Notes: a model not told the origin generated them from the sequence alone. DNA of 8,141 bases from an uncultured Coriobacteriaceae bacterium (GCA_902767025.1 CACXFZ010000081.1:1-8141); one strand, 5' to 3'; positions 1 through 5,925 are shown, numbered from the stretch's first letter. Made by a program: numbers and translations.

Positions 1-34
1 GCGCCCTGCCAGGCCAAGCCCGGCAGGGCGCTTT
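1..34 (+). terminator. Rho-independent terminator of an upstream gene outside the window
   Basis: A perfect 10-bp stem is visible: GCGCCCTGCC at 1-10 pairs with GGCAGGGCGC at 22-31, around an 11-nt loop, and is followed by TTT at 32-34. The GC-rich stem and short T run fit an intrinsic terminator reading rightwards. The gene it ends lies to the left of the window. The T tract is short, so the efficiency is uncertain. Confidence 0.7.
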
Positions 35-272
35 GCTGCAGGGTCCTCGACCCGGATCTCTGCGAGAAGCGAGAGAGGCAGGCAGCCACCCGCTTCTCCA
101 CATGCATCCGCCGACACGCCACCGCGGCTTCCGCAGCATCGGTGTGAGGTTCCATAACGTGTCGGTGCGCACCGACACGACTTGCCAGTCCGGTGATCGC
201 CGGGCTTTTCCTTTCTAAAACCGGCTGCGGGACGCGAAGGGCGTCCCATGGCCATCAAGATAAAGGAAGAAA
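35..272. other. Gene-free stretch with several inverted repeats
   Basis: I find no convincing gene in these 238 bases. They are rich in dyads: GGGTC/GACCC at 41-53; an 8-bp stem GAGAAGCG (64-71) with CGCTTCTC (91-98); a perfect 22-bp palindrome at 158-179; a GATC-centred near-palindrome CCGGTGATCGCCGG at 190-203; and the hairpin GGGACGC (229-235) with GCGTCCC (241-247). The last three sit just in front of the istA remnant. They may be part of the left end of the decayed IS21-type element, since IS21 ends carry repeated transposase-binding sequences. The exact element boundary cannot be fixed from one copy. Confidence 0.5.
158..179. repeat. Perfect 22-bp palindrome
   Basis: The half-site CGTGTCGGTGC (158-168) is followed directly by its exact reverse complement (169-179), giving an uninterrupted 22-bp palindrome with no loop. 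Such a site suits binding by a symmetric dimer. It could also be a terminal-region sequence of the IS21-type remnant that starts about 95 bp to its right. The symmetry is seen directly; the role is inference. Confidence 0.6.
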
Positions 273-475
273 ATGGTCAAGTATCGAGAGATTCTGCGGT
301 TGCGCGCGATGGGGGTGAGCCAGGCCAACACCGCCCACTCGTGCGGATGCGCGCACTCGACGGTGCAGGAAGTCGAGAAGCGGGCGCGGGCGGTCGGGCT
401 GGAATGACCTTTGCCCGAGGAGACGGACGACGCCGCGATCAGGAACCGCCTGTACCCCAGGGCGGAACCGACCTC
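273..475 (+). pseudogene. istA: IS21-family transposase (IstA) 5' remnant, interrupted by TGA
   Basis: ATG at 273 follows an AAGGAAGA ribosome binding site (263-270). The reading frame begins MVKYREILRL and continues with the helix-turn-helix stretch GVSQANTAHSCGC, which I recognise as the N-terminal DNA-binding segment of IS21-family IstA transposases. After 44 residues it meets TGA at 405-407. Past that stop the same frame continues PLPEETDDAAIRNRLYP, matching the family pattern in which 'EWPLP' is followed by an 'RLYP' block. The TGA therefore replaces a tryptophan codon. Homology fades soon after RLYP, near 455-480, and the catalytic DDE domain and istB are absent. This is a dead fragment about 65 codons long. 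Its end abuts the 3' end of the convergent kinase gene (484), so insertion or deletion probably brought the two together. The 3' limit is approximate. Confidence 0.75.
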
Positions 476-483
476 CTGCATCA

Positions 484-894
484 TTACAGTTGCTTGCGTA
501 TCGTCAACTGGTTGCATCCGTCTTCGTAGGCGTATTCCACCTCGTCCACCATGCTCTTCACCATGTAGATGCCCAGGCCGCCGATTTCCCGCTCTTCTCC
601 GGAAAGCGTAACGTCGGGATCTGGCTTTGCCAGGGGGTCAAAGGGCGTGCCGGCGTCGATGAGCTTGAATGTCGCCACGCCATCGTCAACACTGCCCCGA
701 ATTTCCGCCCATCCGTCACCCGCAGGGTAGGCGTAGTGGGCAACGTTCACGTACAGTTCTTCCATGGCCATCCGAAGCTGCGTGCGTGTTTGGGGTGTAA
801 CGCCGTACGCGTCTACCAGGGAGCCGACAAAGTCCAACACCTCATCCATGCGCTCCAGCTCTGCGGGGATCCTCAATACCTGTTCCTCGGACAT
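484..894 (-). CDS. RsbW/SpoIIAB-like anti-sigma factor, serine-protein kinase (HATPase)
   Basis: This 136-residue protein has the size and motifs of the RsbW/SpoIIAB/BtrW kinases. These bind ATP, hold a partner (classically a sigma factor) and phosphorylate a STAS protein on serine. Visible motifs are the N box MEELYVNVAHYAYP (E45, E46, N50), the G1 box DAGTPFDP (D80, G82) and the G2 region GGLGIYMVKSM (105-115). It has no membrane segment or signal peptide and should be cytoplasmic. ATG at 892-894 is preceded by AAAGGAG (905-911) about 10 nt upstream. It is the last gene of the operon, 33 bp after the STAS gene. No sigma factor gene is present nearby, so the regulated target is unknown and need not be a sigma factor. 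No clear terminator follows; the istA remnant begins immediately beyond. Confidence 0.88.
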   Translation of the reverse strand: MSEEQVLRIPAELERMDEVLDFVGSLVDAYGVTPQTRTQLRMAMEELYVNVAHYAYPAGDGWAEIRGSVDDGVATFKLIDAGTPFDPLAKPDPDVTLSGEEREIGGLGIYMVKSMVDEVEYAYEDGCNQLTIRKQL

Positions 895-927
895 AAAGCA
901 TCTGCTCCTTTAGGAACGGTTGCGCGT

Positions 928-1227
928 TTACTGTACGCCAAACACAACATCCAAGCCGGTGTTCTGGAGTACGTCCAGGAGGCTTTCGCCAACGTTGTCT
1001 AGGTTCATGAAGCCGCCCGACGCGCTCATCTGCTTGTAGGTGTTAAGAAGCACGCGCAGGCCAGCGGAAGATACGTAGTCGCATTCAGCGAAGTCTAACA
1101 TCAGCGCTTGTACGCCGGGCAATTCTTCGTTTAGAAGATTGGCCAGCTCGGGGGCGGTTTGCGTGTTGACCTCTCCGCTTACGTGTACGGTCAGCTCAGT
1201 TCCGTTCTTTTCCGTAGTCAGCTGCAT
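928..1227 (-). CDS. STAS-domain anti-anti-sigma factor (SpoIIAA/RsbV-like)
   Basis: The 99-residue protein is a single STAS domain. In partner switching, the unphosphorylated form binds the RsbW-type kinase and frees its target; phosphorylation by that kinase inactivates it and a PP2C phosphatase restores it. The diagnostic block is DYVSSAGLRVLL (50-61). By alignment to the DSSGL motif of SpoIIAA, Ser54 is the probable phosphosite. The N-terminal strand motif VHVSGEVNTQTAPEL (14-28) also fits the family, as does the length. ATG at 1225-1227 has an excellent AGGAGG (1236-1241) 8 nt upstream, overlapping the stop codon of the phosphatase gene. Its position between phosphatase and kinase genes makes it their shared substrate. 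The protein is cytoplasmic. Confidence 0.92.
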   Translation of the reverse strand: MQLTTEKNGTELTVHVSGEVNTQTAPELANLLNEELPGVQALMLDFAECDYVSSAGLRVLLNTYKQMSASGGFMNLDNVGESLLDVLQNTGLDVVFGVQ

Positions 1228-1239
1228 GCGTCTTTCCTC

Positions 1240-2748
1240 CTATTCGTTGATGGTCAAAACAGACATGGTGATGTCGTCAAACTGGGGGGCGCCCCGGGAA
1301 AAGTTGCGGATATCTTCGAGAACGCTCTCGAGCACCTGTTCTCCGGGGGCGTCCTTGGTGTCCTCCAATACTTTTGCCAATCTTTCTTCGCCGTAAAGAT
1401 TGTTCGTAACATCGTGGGCTTCGGTGACGCCGTCGGTGTACAGCAGCAGGCGATCCCCTGGTTCAAGCTTGATCTCGTCCTGTCGGTATTGCGTGAATTC
1501 CAATCCGGCGAGAAACAGCCCGTGGACTTTCTCCATCGGTTCGCAGGGCTGGCCCTTGCGCTGCAAGAACGGGTAGTTGTGCCCGGCGTTGGTGTACTGC
1601 ATCGTCATCGTCCGGATGTCCAGGATGCCGATCCACGCAGTTGCGAACATTCCCTCGTCGTTGTTTTCGCTCAGGCGAGCATTGGCGGCGGTGAAGATCT
1701 CCGACGTGCTGCTCTGGGTAAGCGCGTGGTCCTTGATGACAGTCGTGGCCCTCATCATGAAGAGCGCCGCAGGTATGCCTTTGCCGCTGACATCCGCGAT
1801 GACGATGCACAGATGGTCTTGGTCGATCATGAAGTAGTCGTAGAAGTCACCGCCCACTTCTTTCGCGGTGTTCATGCTCGCGCACAAATCGAAACCTTCC
1901 CCCGTGGGAGCAGTCGAAGGCAGCATGCCCACCTGGATCTCCGTTGCGGTATTCAGCTCGGATTGCGTGGATACCAACTTCGAACTGTAGTAGTTGAAGA
2001 TGACGCAGTACATAACAACCAGCGACATCAAGATCATCCCATAATTCGACGCGTTGCCGAACTCTCCATAGGTTATGAAATAGGTGGTGAGTGGCATGAA
2101 GATGAATGTAAGGGCAGCGGCTTTCTGGTTGCGGGGGCTTTCGCTTCGGATGATCAAGATGGCTGAGAGAGTGGATGCCACGACAAGGTACACGTCTTCT
2201 GCCAGGGAGAAATCCGAGGAGTGGTACATGAGGTTTTCGTCGAGCCAAAACGTGACCGGATAAAAAGCATTGGACAGAACAACCAGCATTTCCAGCACCA
2301 TCAGAACAGGGATGACCTTGTCTGCCCAGTTGGCGAGTTTGCCTTTGAAATCGAGCGAGATCCTTACATAGCGGTAGAAGAGGTAGATCATTATGAGGTC
2401 GAGCAGTTTGCTGCACGTCACGAACGCGAAGCTCAGCGTTCTCTGTTCCAGCACCAGCGCCGAGAAGAACATCACCGCGTTTACCACGAAGCCAGCGCTC
2501 ACCAAGGCAATCAGGGCCCTGAAAGCCGCTGCCTCTTCGCCTTCCTGCTGCATGCTGCCAAAGTACAAGGCTGCACAAACAAACGCCCCCAAGACATCGA
2601 TTCCGCAGTCGTACAGGAATTCGCCCATCTTGGAGAGGGTTTCTGCGTCGAGGAAAAAAACCCAGCTCAGCACGAAAGAAATCAAGGCTGCTGCGATGGT
2701 GAAGGCAAACCCCAGCAATATGCGACAGTTCTTTAGTTTATCGAGCAT
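1240..2748 (-). CDS. Membrane-anchored SpoIIE/RsbU-type PP2C serine phosphatase
   Basis: This 502-residue protein has two halves. Residues 1 to about 254 hold about eight hydrophobic segments (near 11-33, 46-66, 77-99, 106-127, 143-166, 185-201, 210-228, 236-254) and probably sense a membrane or external signal. A helical linker follows (about 256-277, ending ATEIQVGMLPS), typical of the switch helix before SpoIIE phosphatase domains. The PP2C domain shows EVGGDFYDYF (D301), VIADVSGKGIPAALFM (D319), LLLYTDGVTEA (D439) and FDDITM (D491, D492), so the metal-binding acidic residues look intact. It should dephosphorylate the STAS protein encoded next. The gene ends in TAG at 1240-1242, 12 bp before the STAS start, inside that gene's ribosome binding site. 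Its own start at 2746-2748 has only a weak GAGG upstream. Sampled stretches look less GC-rich (about 45-60%) than the flanking kinase and glycosyltransferase genes (about 60-67%). Confidence 0.92.
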   Translation of the reverse strand: MLDKLKNCRILLGFAFTIAAALISFVLSWVFFLDAETLSKMGEFLYDCGIDVLGAFVCAALYFGSMQQEGEEAAAFRALIALVSAGFVVNAVMFFSALVLEQRTLSFAFVTCSKLLDLIMIYLFYRYVRISLDFKGKLANWADKVIPVLMVLEMLVVLSNAFYPVTFWLDENLMYHSSDFSLAEDVYLVVASTLSAILIIRSESPRNQKAAALTFIFMPLTTYFITYGEFGNASNYGMILMSLVVMYCVIFNYYSSKLVSTQSELNTATEIQVGMLPSTAPTGEGFDLCASMNTAKEVGGDFYDYFMIDQDHLCIVIADVSGKGIPAALFMMRATTVIKDHALTQSSTSEIFTAANARLSENNDEGMFATAWIGILDIRTMTMQYTNAGHNYPFLQRKGQPCEPMEKVHGLFLAGLEFTQYRQDEIKLEPGDRLLLYTDGVTEAHDVTNNLYGEERLAKVLEDTKDAPGEQVLESVLEDIRNFSRGAPQFDDITMSVLTINE

Positions 2749-3046
2749 GGCAACCTCGTGGTTTCAGATGGCGGTTCATGCACCAGGTGGCGAGTCCCGT
2801 CGAACAGGTGTCGGCAGAAATCGCTCCGTCTCAATCATATACGCTCGCAATGCCGCCGCTGTCCTTGCTCTGTGCATAGCGTGCGTTTTGGCACGCCAGA
2901 GGCCAGCAATGCCATGATACAAAAGAGAGCGAACAGCTATCGAACGAAAAGGGGTGACCTTCTGGAACCCCCGGGGTTTTCGACAGGGCGAACCTTGCCA
3001 TATTTGCCGTTTGGGGCTAAAAACATGGCAAAGGAGAATGATCGGT
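2749..3046. promoter_or_regulatory. Divergent intergenic region with two dyads and weak promoter candidates
   Basis: The 298 bases between the divergent phosphatase operon and the two-component operon must hold both promoters. Two dyads stand out: GCGTGC (2881-2886) with GCACGC (2893-2898) around GTTTTG, and AACCCC-C-GGGGTT (2966-2978). Either could bind the XRE-receiver protein encoded downstream; this is inference. For the plus strand, TTGCCA (2995-3000) and TAAAAA (3018-3023) are separated by 17 bp. However, this would place transcription start almost on the ribosome binding site (3030-3036), so it is weak. For the minus strand, TATGAT (reverse complement of 2834-2839) is a possible -10 without a good -35. 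No sigma-B-like promoter was recognised. Confidence 0.4.
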
Positions 3047-3646
3047 ATGAATCCCCTGTTTGCAGACACCTTAAGGAAGCTGAGGACCGAAAAGGAACTC
3101 TCGCAGCGGGAGCTCGCGAAGCGGATGTACGTTACCCGCTCGACTGTGGCCCGGTGGGAGAACGGCAGCCGCCTTCCCGATGCCGTGATGATGTCCCGCC
3201 TTGCCGAATGCCTTGGCATGGACGTCGGCGAGCTGCTTTCCATCGCTGCGGAGGGCGACGAGGTTCCCAACGTCATCATGGTCGACGACAGGAAGGTCGT
3301 CTTGACCGGCGGGCTGCCCGTTTTGGAAGAGGTCATGCCGCATGCCGCGGTCGTGGGTTTCACGCGGCCGGCAGAGGCCATCGAGTATGCGAAGGGCAAC
3401 CGTGTTGCCCTGGCGTTTCTCGATATCGAGCTGGGGAATGTGAGCGGGCTGGACCTGTGTCGCACGTTGCTCGACATCAACCCCCGCACGAACGTGGTGT
3501 TCCTCACGGCCTACGCCGAGCACTCCCTCGATGCGTGGAGCACCGGGGCCAGCGGGTTCATGGTCAAGCCGATCACGCAGGAGGGAGTTCGCGAGCAGCT
3601 CGAGCGCCTGCGGCACCCGTTCTCGATAGGCGGCGTTGACGGATGA
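3047..3646 (+). CDS. XRE-type HTH protein with C-terminal response-regulator receiver domain
   Basis: The 199-residue product starts at ATG 3047 (MNPLFADTL), 10 nt after AAAGGAG (3030-3036). A nearer in-frame ATG at 3038 lies too close to that site. Residues about 5-64 form a Cro/CI-type helix-turn-helix, with LSQRELAKRM as the first helix and TRSTVARWENG as the recognition helix. Residues about 74-190 form a CheY-like receiver: acidic pair D80-D81 in NVIMVDD, phospho-acceptor D126 in ALAFLDIEL, switch T154 in VVFLTAY, and K174 in FMVKPIT. This DNA-binding-first order is the reverse of most response regulators. The stop overlaps the start of the LytS-type kinase gene by ATGA, so the kinase is the expected phosphodonor. 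It probably works as a phosphorylation-controlled transcription factor. The target is unknown; its own promoter region and the divergent operon are candidates. Confidence 0.88.
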   Translation: MNPLFADTLRKLRTEKELSQRELAKRMYVTRSTVARWENGSRLPDAVMMSRLAECLGMDVGELLSIAAEGDEVPNVIMVDDRKVVLTGGLPVLEEVMPHAAVVGFTRPAEAIEYAKGNRVALAFLDIELGNVSGLDLCRTLLDINPRTNVVFLTAYAEHSLDAWSTGASGFMVKPITQEGVREQLERLRHPFSIGGVDG

Positions 3647-4905
3647 TCGGCTGGGAGGACTTCCTCTACTCCTTCGCATGCGGCTCGATGCTGATGATGT
3701 CGCTGGTCGGGCTCGAGTCCGCCGTGGTTGCACCCAGTTTGAACCGCTGGGAAAAGAGGTTCTTCGTCATCTTCTTTTCCGCCCTTGCGCTCTGTTCCGC
3801 GGCCTTCTTCCTTGAGCTGGTCGCCTACGCGCGCCCGGAATGGGAGATCTTGCGGACGATAGCCTACTTCGTCCAGTCGTTGTGCAGCGCGGTTGCGTTT
3901 CCCATGCTCGCGGTTTACCTGCTGCATTGCTGCGGGGAGAGCTGGCAGGGCAGTGCCCTGGTTCGCGTCGTGTTCGCGTTGTTGGTCGTGTTCCTCATCC
4001 TGCTGTCCGTTGCCCAGTTCACGACCGCCTTCTGGTATTTCGAGCCGGACGGCCAGCCGCGCTACGGCCCTGCGTACAACCTGCTCGTCGCGCCCCTGCT
4101 CGTGATGCAGATCCTCATCTTGATCGGCGTGATCCGCAGGCGGGACAAGCTGTCCCGGCGGCTCTACCGCGCGTTCCTGATTTTCATAGTTCCCGTTACG
4201 GTTGCCTTGTCCATCCACATGTTCGTCGCTCCCGTCTTCGCGCTCATCGACGTCAGCCTGACCCTTTCGGTGTATGCGGCATACCGCATCATCGAATCCG
4301 ACTCGATCGAGCAGAGCCTGCGCCAGCAACGCGAGATCGAACGCCAGCGCGCCAGCATTGCGGTGTTGCAGATGCGGCCCCATTTCATCTACAACACCAT
4401 GACGAGCATCTACCACCTGTGCGATCAGGATCCGGAGTTGGCCAAGCAGGTGACGATGGACTTCACCTCTTACCTGCGCAAGAACTTCGCCGCCATAGCC
4501 AGGGAGGACGCCATTCCCTTCGCCGAAGAGCTGGAGCACGCCCGTGCGTATCTGGATGTGGAGCAAGCCCAGTTCGAGGACGACCTCCTGGTCTGCTACG
4601 ACACGCCGCACGTCCGCTTCCGCGTGCCTCCGCTGACGCTGCAGCCCATTGTGGAGAACGCCGTCAAGCACGGCATGGACCCGGATTCCGCCCCGCTGCA
4701 CATATGGGTGCGAACCGCGGAGACGGCCCTTGGCGGCGAGGTGGTCGTGGAGGACGACGGCCCGGGCTTCGACCCCGCCATCGCCGACGACCCGAGCACC
4801 ACGCTGGCGAACATGCGCGAGCGTCTGGACATGATGTGCGGTGGCCGGATGGACATCACGCCCCGCGAGGGCGGCGGCACCGTGGTGAAAGTGACCATAC
4901 CGTAG
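3643..4905 (+). CDS. LytS/YehU-type membrane sensor histidine kinase
   Basis: The 420-residue protein has about seven hydrophobic segments in residues 7-217 (near 7-29, 40-62, 69-95, 106-128, 145-164, 176-196, 198-215), suggesting a 7TM sensor. A charged helix follows (about 219-243), then the His_kinase block LQMRPHFIYNTMTSIYHL with phospho-acceptor H247. The catalytic HATPase domain shows the N box LQPIVENAVKHG (N339), the DxGxG box EDDGPGFDP (D371, G373, G375) and a C-terminal LANMRERLDMM segment. The chain ends GGTVVKVTIP, a normal end for this domain, so the protein looks complete. It should phosphorylate D126 of the XRE-receiver protein encoded just before; the ATGA overlap implies translational coupling, with no separate ribosome binding site evident. 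The last two bases of its TAG stop are also the first bases of an 84-bp repeat. Confidence 0.92.
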   Translation: MIGWEDFLYSFACGSMLMMSLVGLESAVVAPSLNRWEKRFFVIFFSALALCSAAFFLELVAYARPEWEILRTIAYFVQSLCSAVAFPMLAVYLLHCCGESWQGSALVRVVFALLVVFLILLSVAQFTTAFWYFEPDGQPRYGPAYNLLVAPLLVMQILILIGVIRRRDKLSRRLYRAFLIFIVPVTVALSIHMFVAPVFALIDVSLTLSVYAAYRIIESDSIEQSLRQQREIERQRASIAVLQMRPHFIYNTMTSIYHLCDQDPELAKQVTMDFTSYLRKNFAAIAREDAIPFAEELEHARAYLDVEQAQFEDDLLVCYDTPHVRFRVPPLTLQPIVENAVKHGMDPDSAPLHIWVRTAETALGGEVVVEDDGPGFDPAIADDPSTTLANMRERLDMMCGGRMDITPREGGGTVVKVTIP

Positions 4906-4987
4906 GAACACAGGGGACAGTTCTCTGTGCTCTTAAGTACCATCCATGCCCCTCACGCACGCGAGCCCGAGCAGTAACATAAGGGCA
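4904..4987 (+). repeat. RAYT-associated 84-bp repeat, copy A
   Basis: These 84 bases align without gaps to 8038-8121, with about ten mismatches. The head begins AGGAACACAGGGGACAG and can fold as CACAG/CTGTG with GGGACAGTT in the loop. The tail, from CTTAAGTACCATCCATG to TAACATAAGGGCA, can pair GCCC with GGGC. Small hairpins close to a RAYT gene are typical of REP elements mobilised by such transposases. The copy starts inside the kinase stop codon, so its insertion left that protein intact. Confidence 0.8.
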
Positions 4988-5024
4988 GAACACGGGGACG
5001 GCTCTTTGTTAGGCCTGTTCCCCG
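4988..5024 (+). repeat. Diverged repeat with hairpin just before the RAYT gene
   Basis: GAACACGGGGACGGCTCT at 4988-5005 is a variant of the repeat head (GAACACAGGGGACAGTTCT). CGGGGA (4993-4998) can pair with TCCCCG (5019-5024) across a 20-nt loop. It lies immediately upstream of the transposase ribosome binding site. It may be the transposase's cognate end or an expression-limiting structure; this is inference. Confidence 0.5.
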
Positions 5025-5053
5025 CCTGACACCCTGTTGGAAGGAGGAGCCCG

Positions 5054-5821
5054 ATGGCGAGAACGGCTCGGCGCATGTCGGAAAGCGGCGTTTACCATGT
5101 GATGCTGCGCGGGATCAACAGGCAGAGGATGTTCGAGGACGAGCGAGACAACGAACGGTTTCTCGAGGTGCTCGATGAATACAAGGCGGTCTGCGGCTAC
5201 GAGTTGCTTGGCTACTGCCTCATGGGGAACCACGTCCACATCCTTTTGCGCGTCGGCGACGAGCCTCTGGCCACCATCTTCCGCAGGATTGCGGCGAAGT
5301 ACGTCTATTGGTACAACGCGAAGTACAGACGCGTCGGCCATCTCTTCCAGGAACGTTTCAAGAGCGAGCCGATAGAGGGGGACGAGCACCTGTTGGCCGT
5401 GCTGCGATACATCCATCGCAACCCGGTGAAGGCGGGCCTTTGCGCGACGCCTGGGGATTACGAGCTGAGCAGCTACAACGACTACATGGGCCGCAACGGC
5501 GTTACCGATACGGCCTTCGTGCTCTCGATGATGCCGGCAAGGGAGCTTGACGAGTTTTCTGCGCACGCTGCGGCCGACGAGTTCCTTGACGTCGAGGAGG
5601 GTGCCTGCCGCCGACTTACCGACGACGATGCCTCAGACGTCATCGGGCGACTGAGCGGCTGCCGTTCGGCATCGGCCTTCCAGGATTTGCCTGCCGAAGA
5701 GCGCGACAGGCTGCTGGGAGAAATCTTGGCCGCGGGCGTCTCCGTGCGCCAGGCCAGTAGGCTGACCGGCGTTTCCGTCGGGGTTGTGAGGAAATTCACC
5801 CCAAGCGCGATACGCAAGTAG
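5054..5821 (+). CDS. REP-associated tyrosine transposase (RAYT, Y1/HUH) with C-terminal HTH
   Basis: The 255-residue protein begins ARRMSESGVYHVMLRGINRQ, the usual opening of RAYT transposases. It carries the HUH motif MGNHVHILL (H60, H62), the block RRVGHLFQERFKS (92-104), and YIHRNPVKAG (119-128). Y119 in that last block is the likely nucleophile that joins single-stranded DNA. All core features look intact. Beyond the Y1 domain it continues for about 100 residues, ending in a likely helix-turn-helix (about 221-247: ILAAGVSVRQASRLTGVSVGVV). This makes it much longer than E. coli RAYT (about 165 residues). ATG at 5054 has AAGGAGGA (5041-5048) 5 nt upstream. Repeats of one family flank it on both sides, so these are its probable substrates. 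RAYTs are usually single-copy, domesticated-like genes that mobilise REP hairpins rather than themselves. Confidence 0.92.
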   Translation: MARTARRMSESGVYHVMLRGINRQRMFEDERDNERFLEVLDEYKAVCGYELLGYCLMGNHVHILLRVGDEPLATIFRRIAAKYVYWYNAKYRRVGHLFQERFKSEPIEGDEHLLAVLRYIHRNPVKAGLCATPGDYELSSYNDYMGRNGVTDTAFVLSMMPARELDEFSAHAAADEFLDVEEGACRRLTDDDASDVIGRLSGCRSASAFQDLPAEERDRLLGEILAAGVSVRQASRLTGVSVGVVRKFTPSAIRK

Positions 5822-5826
5822 CCAGC

Positions 5827-5840
5827 AGGAACACAGGGGA
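5827..5840 (+). repeat. Truncated repeat head
   Basis: AGGAACACAGGGGA at 5827-5840 repeats the first 14 bases of the family. It is followed after four bases (AGGC) by a fuller copy starting at 5845. It lies 6 bp after the transposase stop codon. It is probably a decayed or partially duplicated copy. Confidence 0.65.
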
Positions 5841-5846
5841 AGGCAG

Positions 5847-5906
5847 GAACACAGGGGACAGTTCTGTGTGCTCTGCGATGAACACACAGAACTGTCCCCT
5901 GTGTTC
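5847..5906. repeat. Inverted pair of 27-bp repeat heads
   Basis: The repeat head at 5847-5873 (from GAACACAGGGGACAG to GTGCTC) is followed after the 6-base spacer TGCGAT by its reverse complement at 5880-5906. The two arms match at 26 of 27 positions. It lies between the convergent transposase and glycosyltransferase-like genes and could fold into a very strong hairpin in DNA or in either transcript. Paired, inverted REPs of this kind (bimes-like) are typical RAYT products. It may also act as a transcript end or stabiliser for both genes, though no T run follows either side. Confidence 0.85.
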
Positions 5907-5925
5907 TGCTCTGTGCTCCCGACGC

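Noticed and set aside
41..98. Possible tRNA or structured RNA from GGGTC/GACCC and the 8-bp stem at 64-98
   Set aside because: The GGGTC hairpin has a 3-nt loop and not the 7-nt T-loop, and no acceptor or anticodon arms could be drawn. It is kept only as unexplained dyads.
405..407. TGA read as tryptophan (alternative genetic code) in the istA remnant
   Set aside because: TGA is clearly used as a stop in the ATGA overlaps at 3643-3646 and 7824-7827, and the istA gene is truncated anyway.
1159..2166. Long plus-strand open frame of 335 codons opposite the phosphatase gene
   Set aside because: It is antisense to intact PP2C motifs, has no ribosome binding site and its translation has no recognisable family pattern.
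2954..3046. Longer start for the XRE-receiver protein at 2954
   Set aside because: The extra 31 residues do not look like protein sequence and overlap the promoter region. ATG 3047 with AAAGGAG fits the XRE domain start.
3511..4911. Minus-strand open frame of 466 codons opposite the histidine kinase
   Set aside because: It is rich in H, R, Q and E, typical of antisense reading of a GC-rich gene, whereas the plus strand has full kinase motifs.
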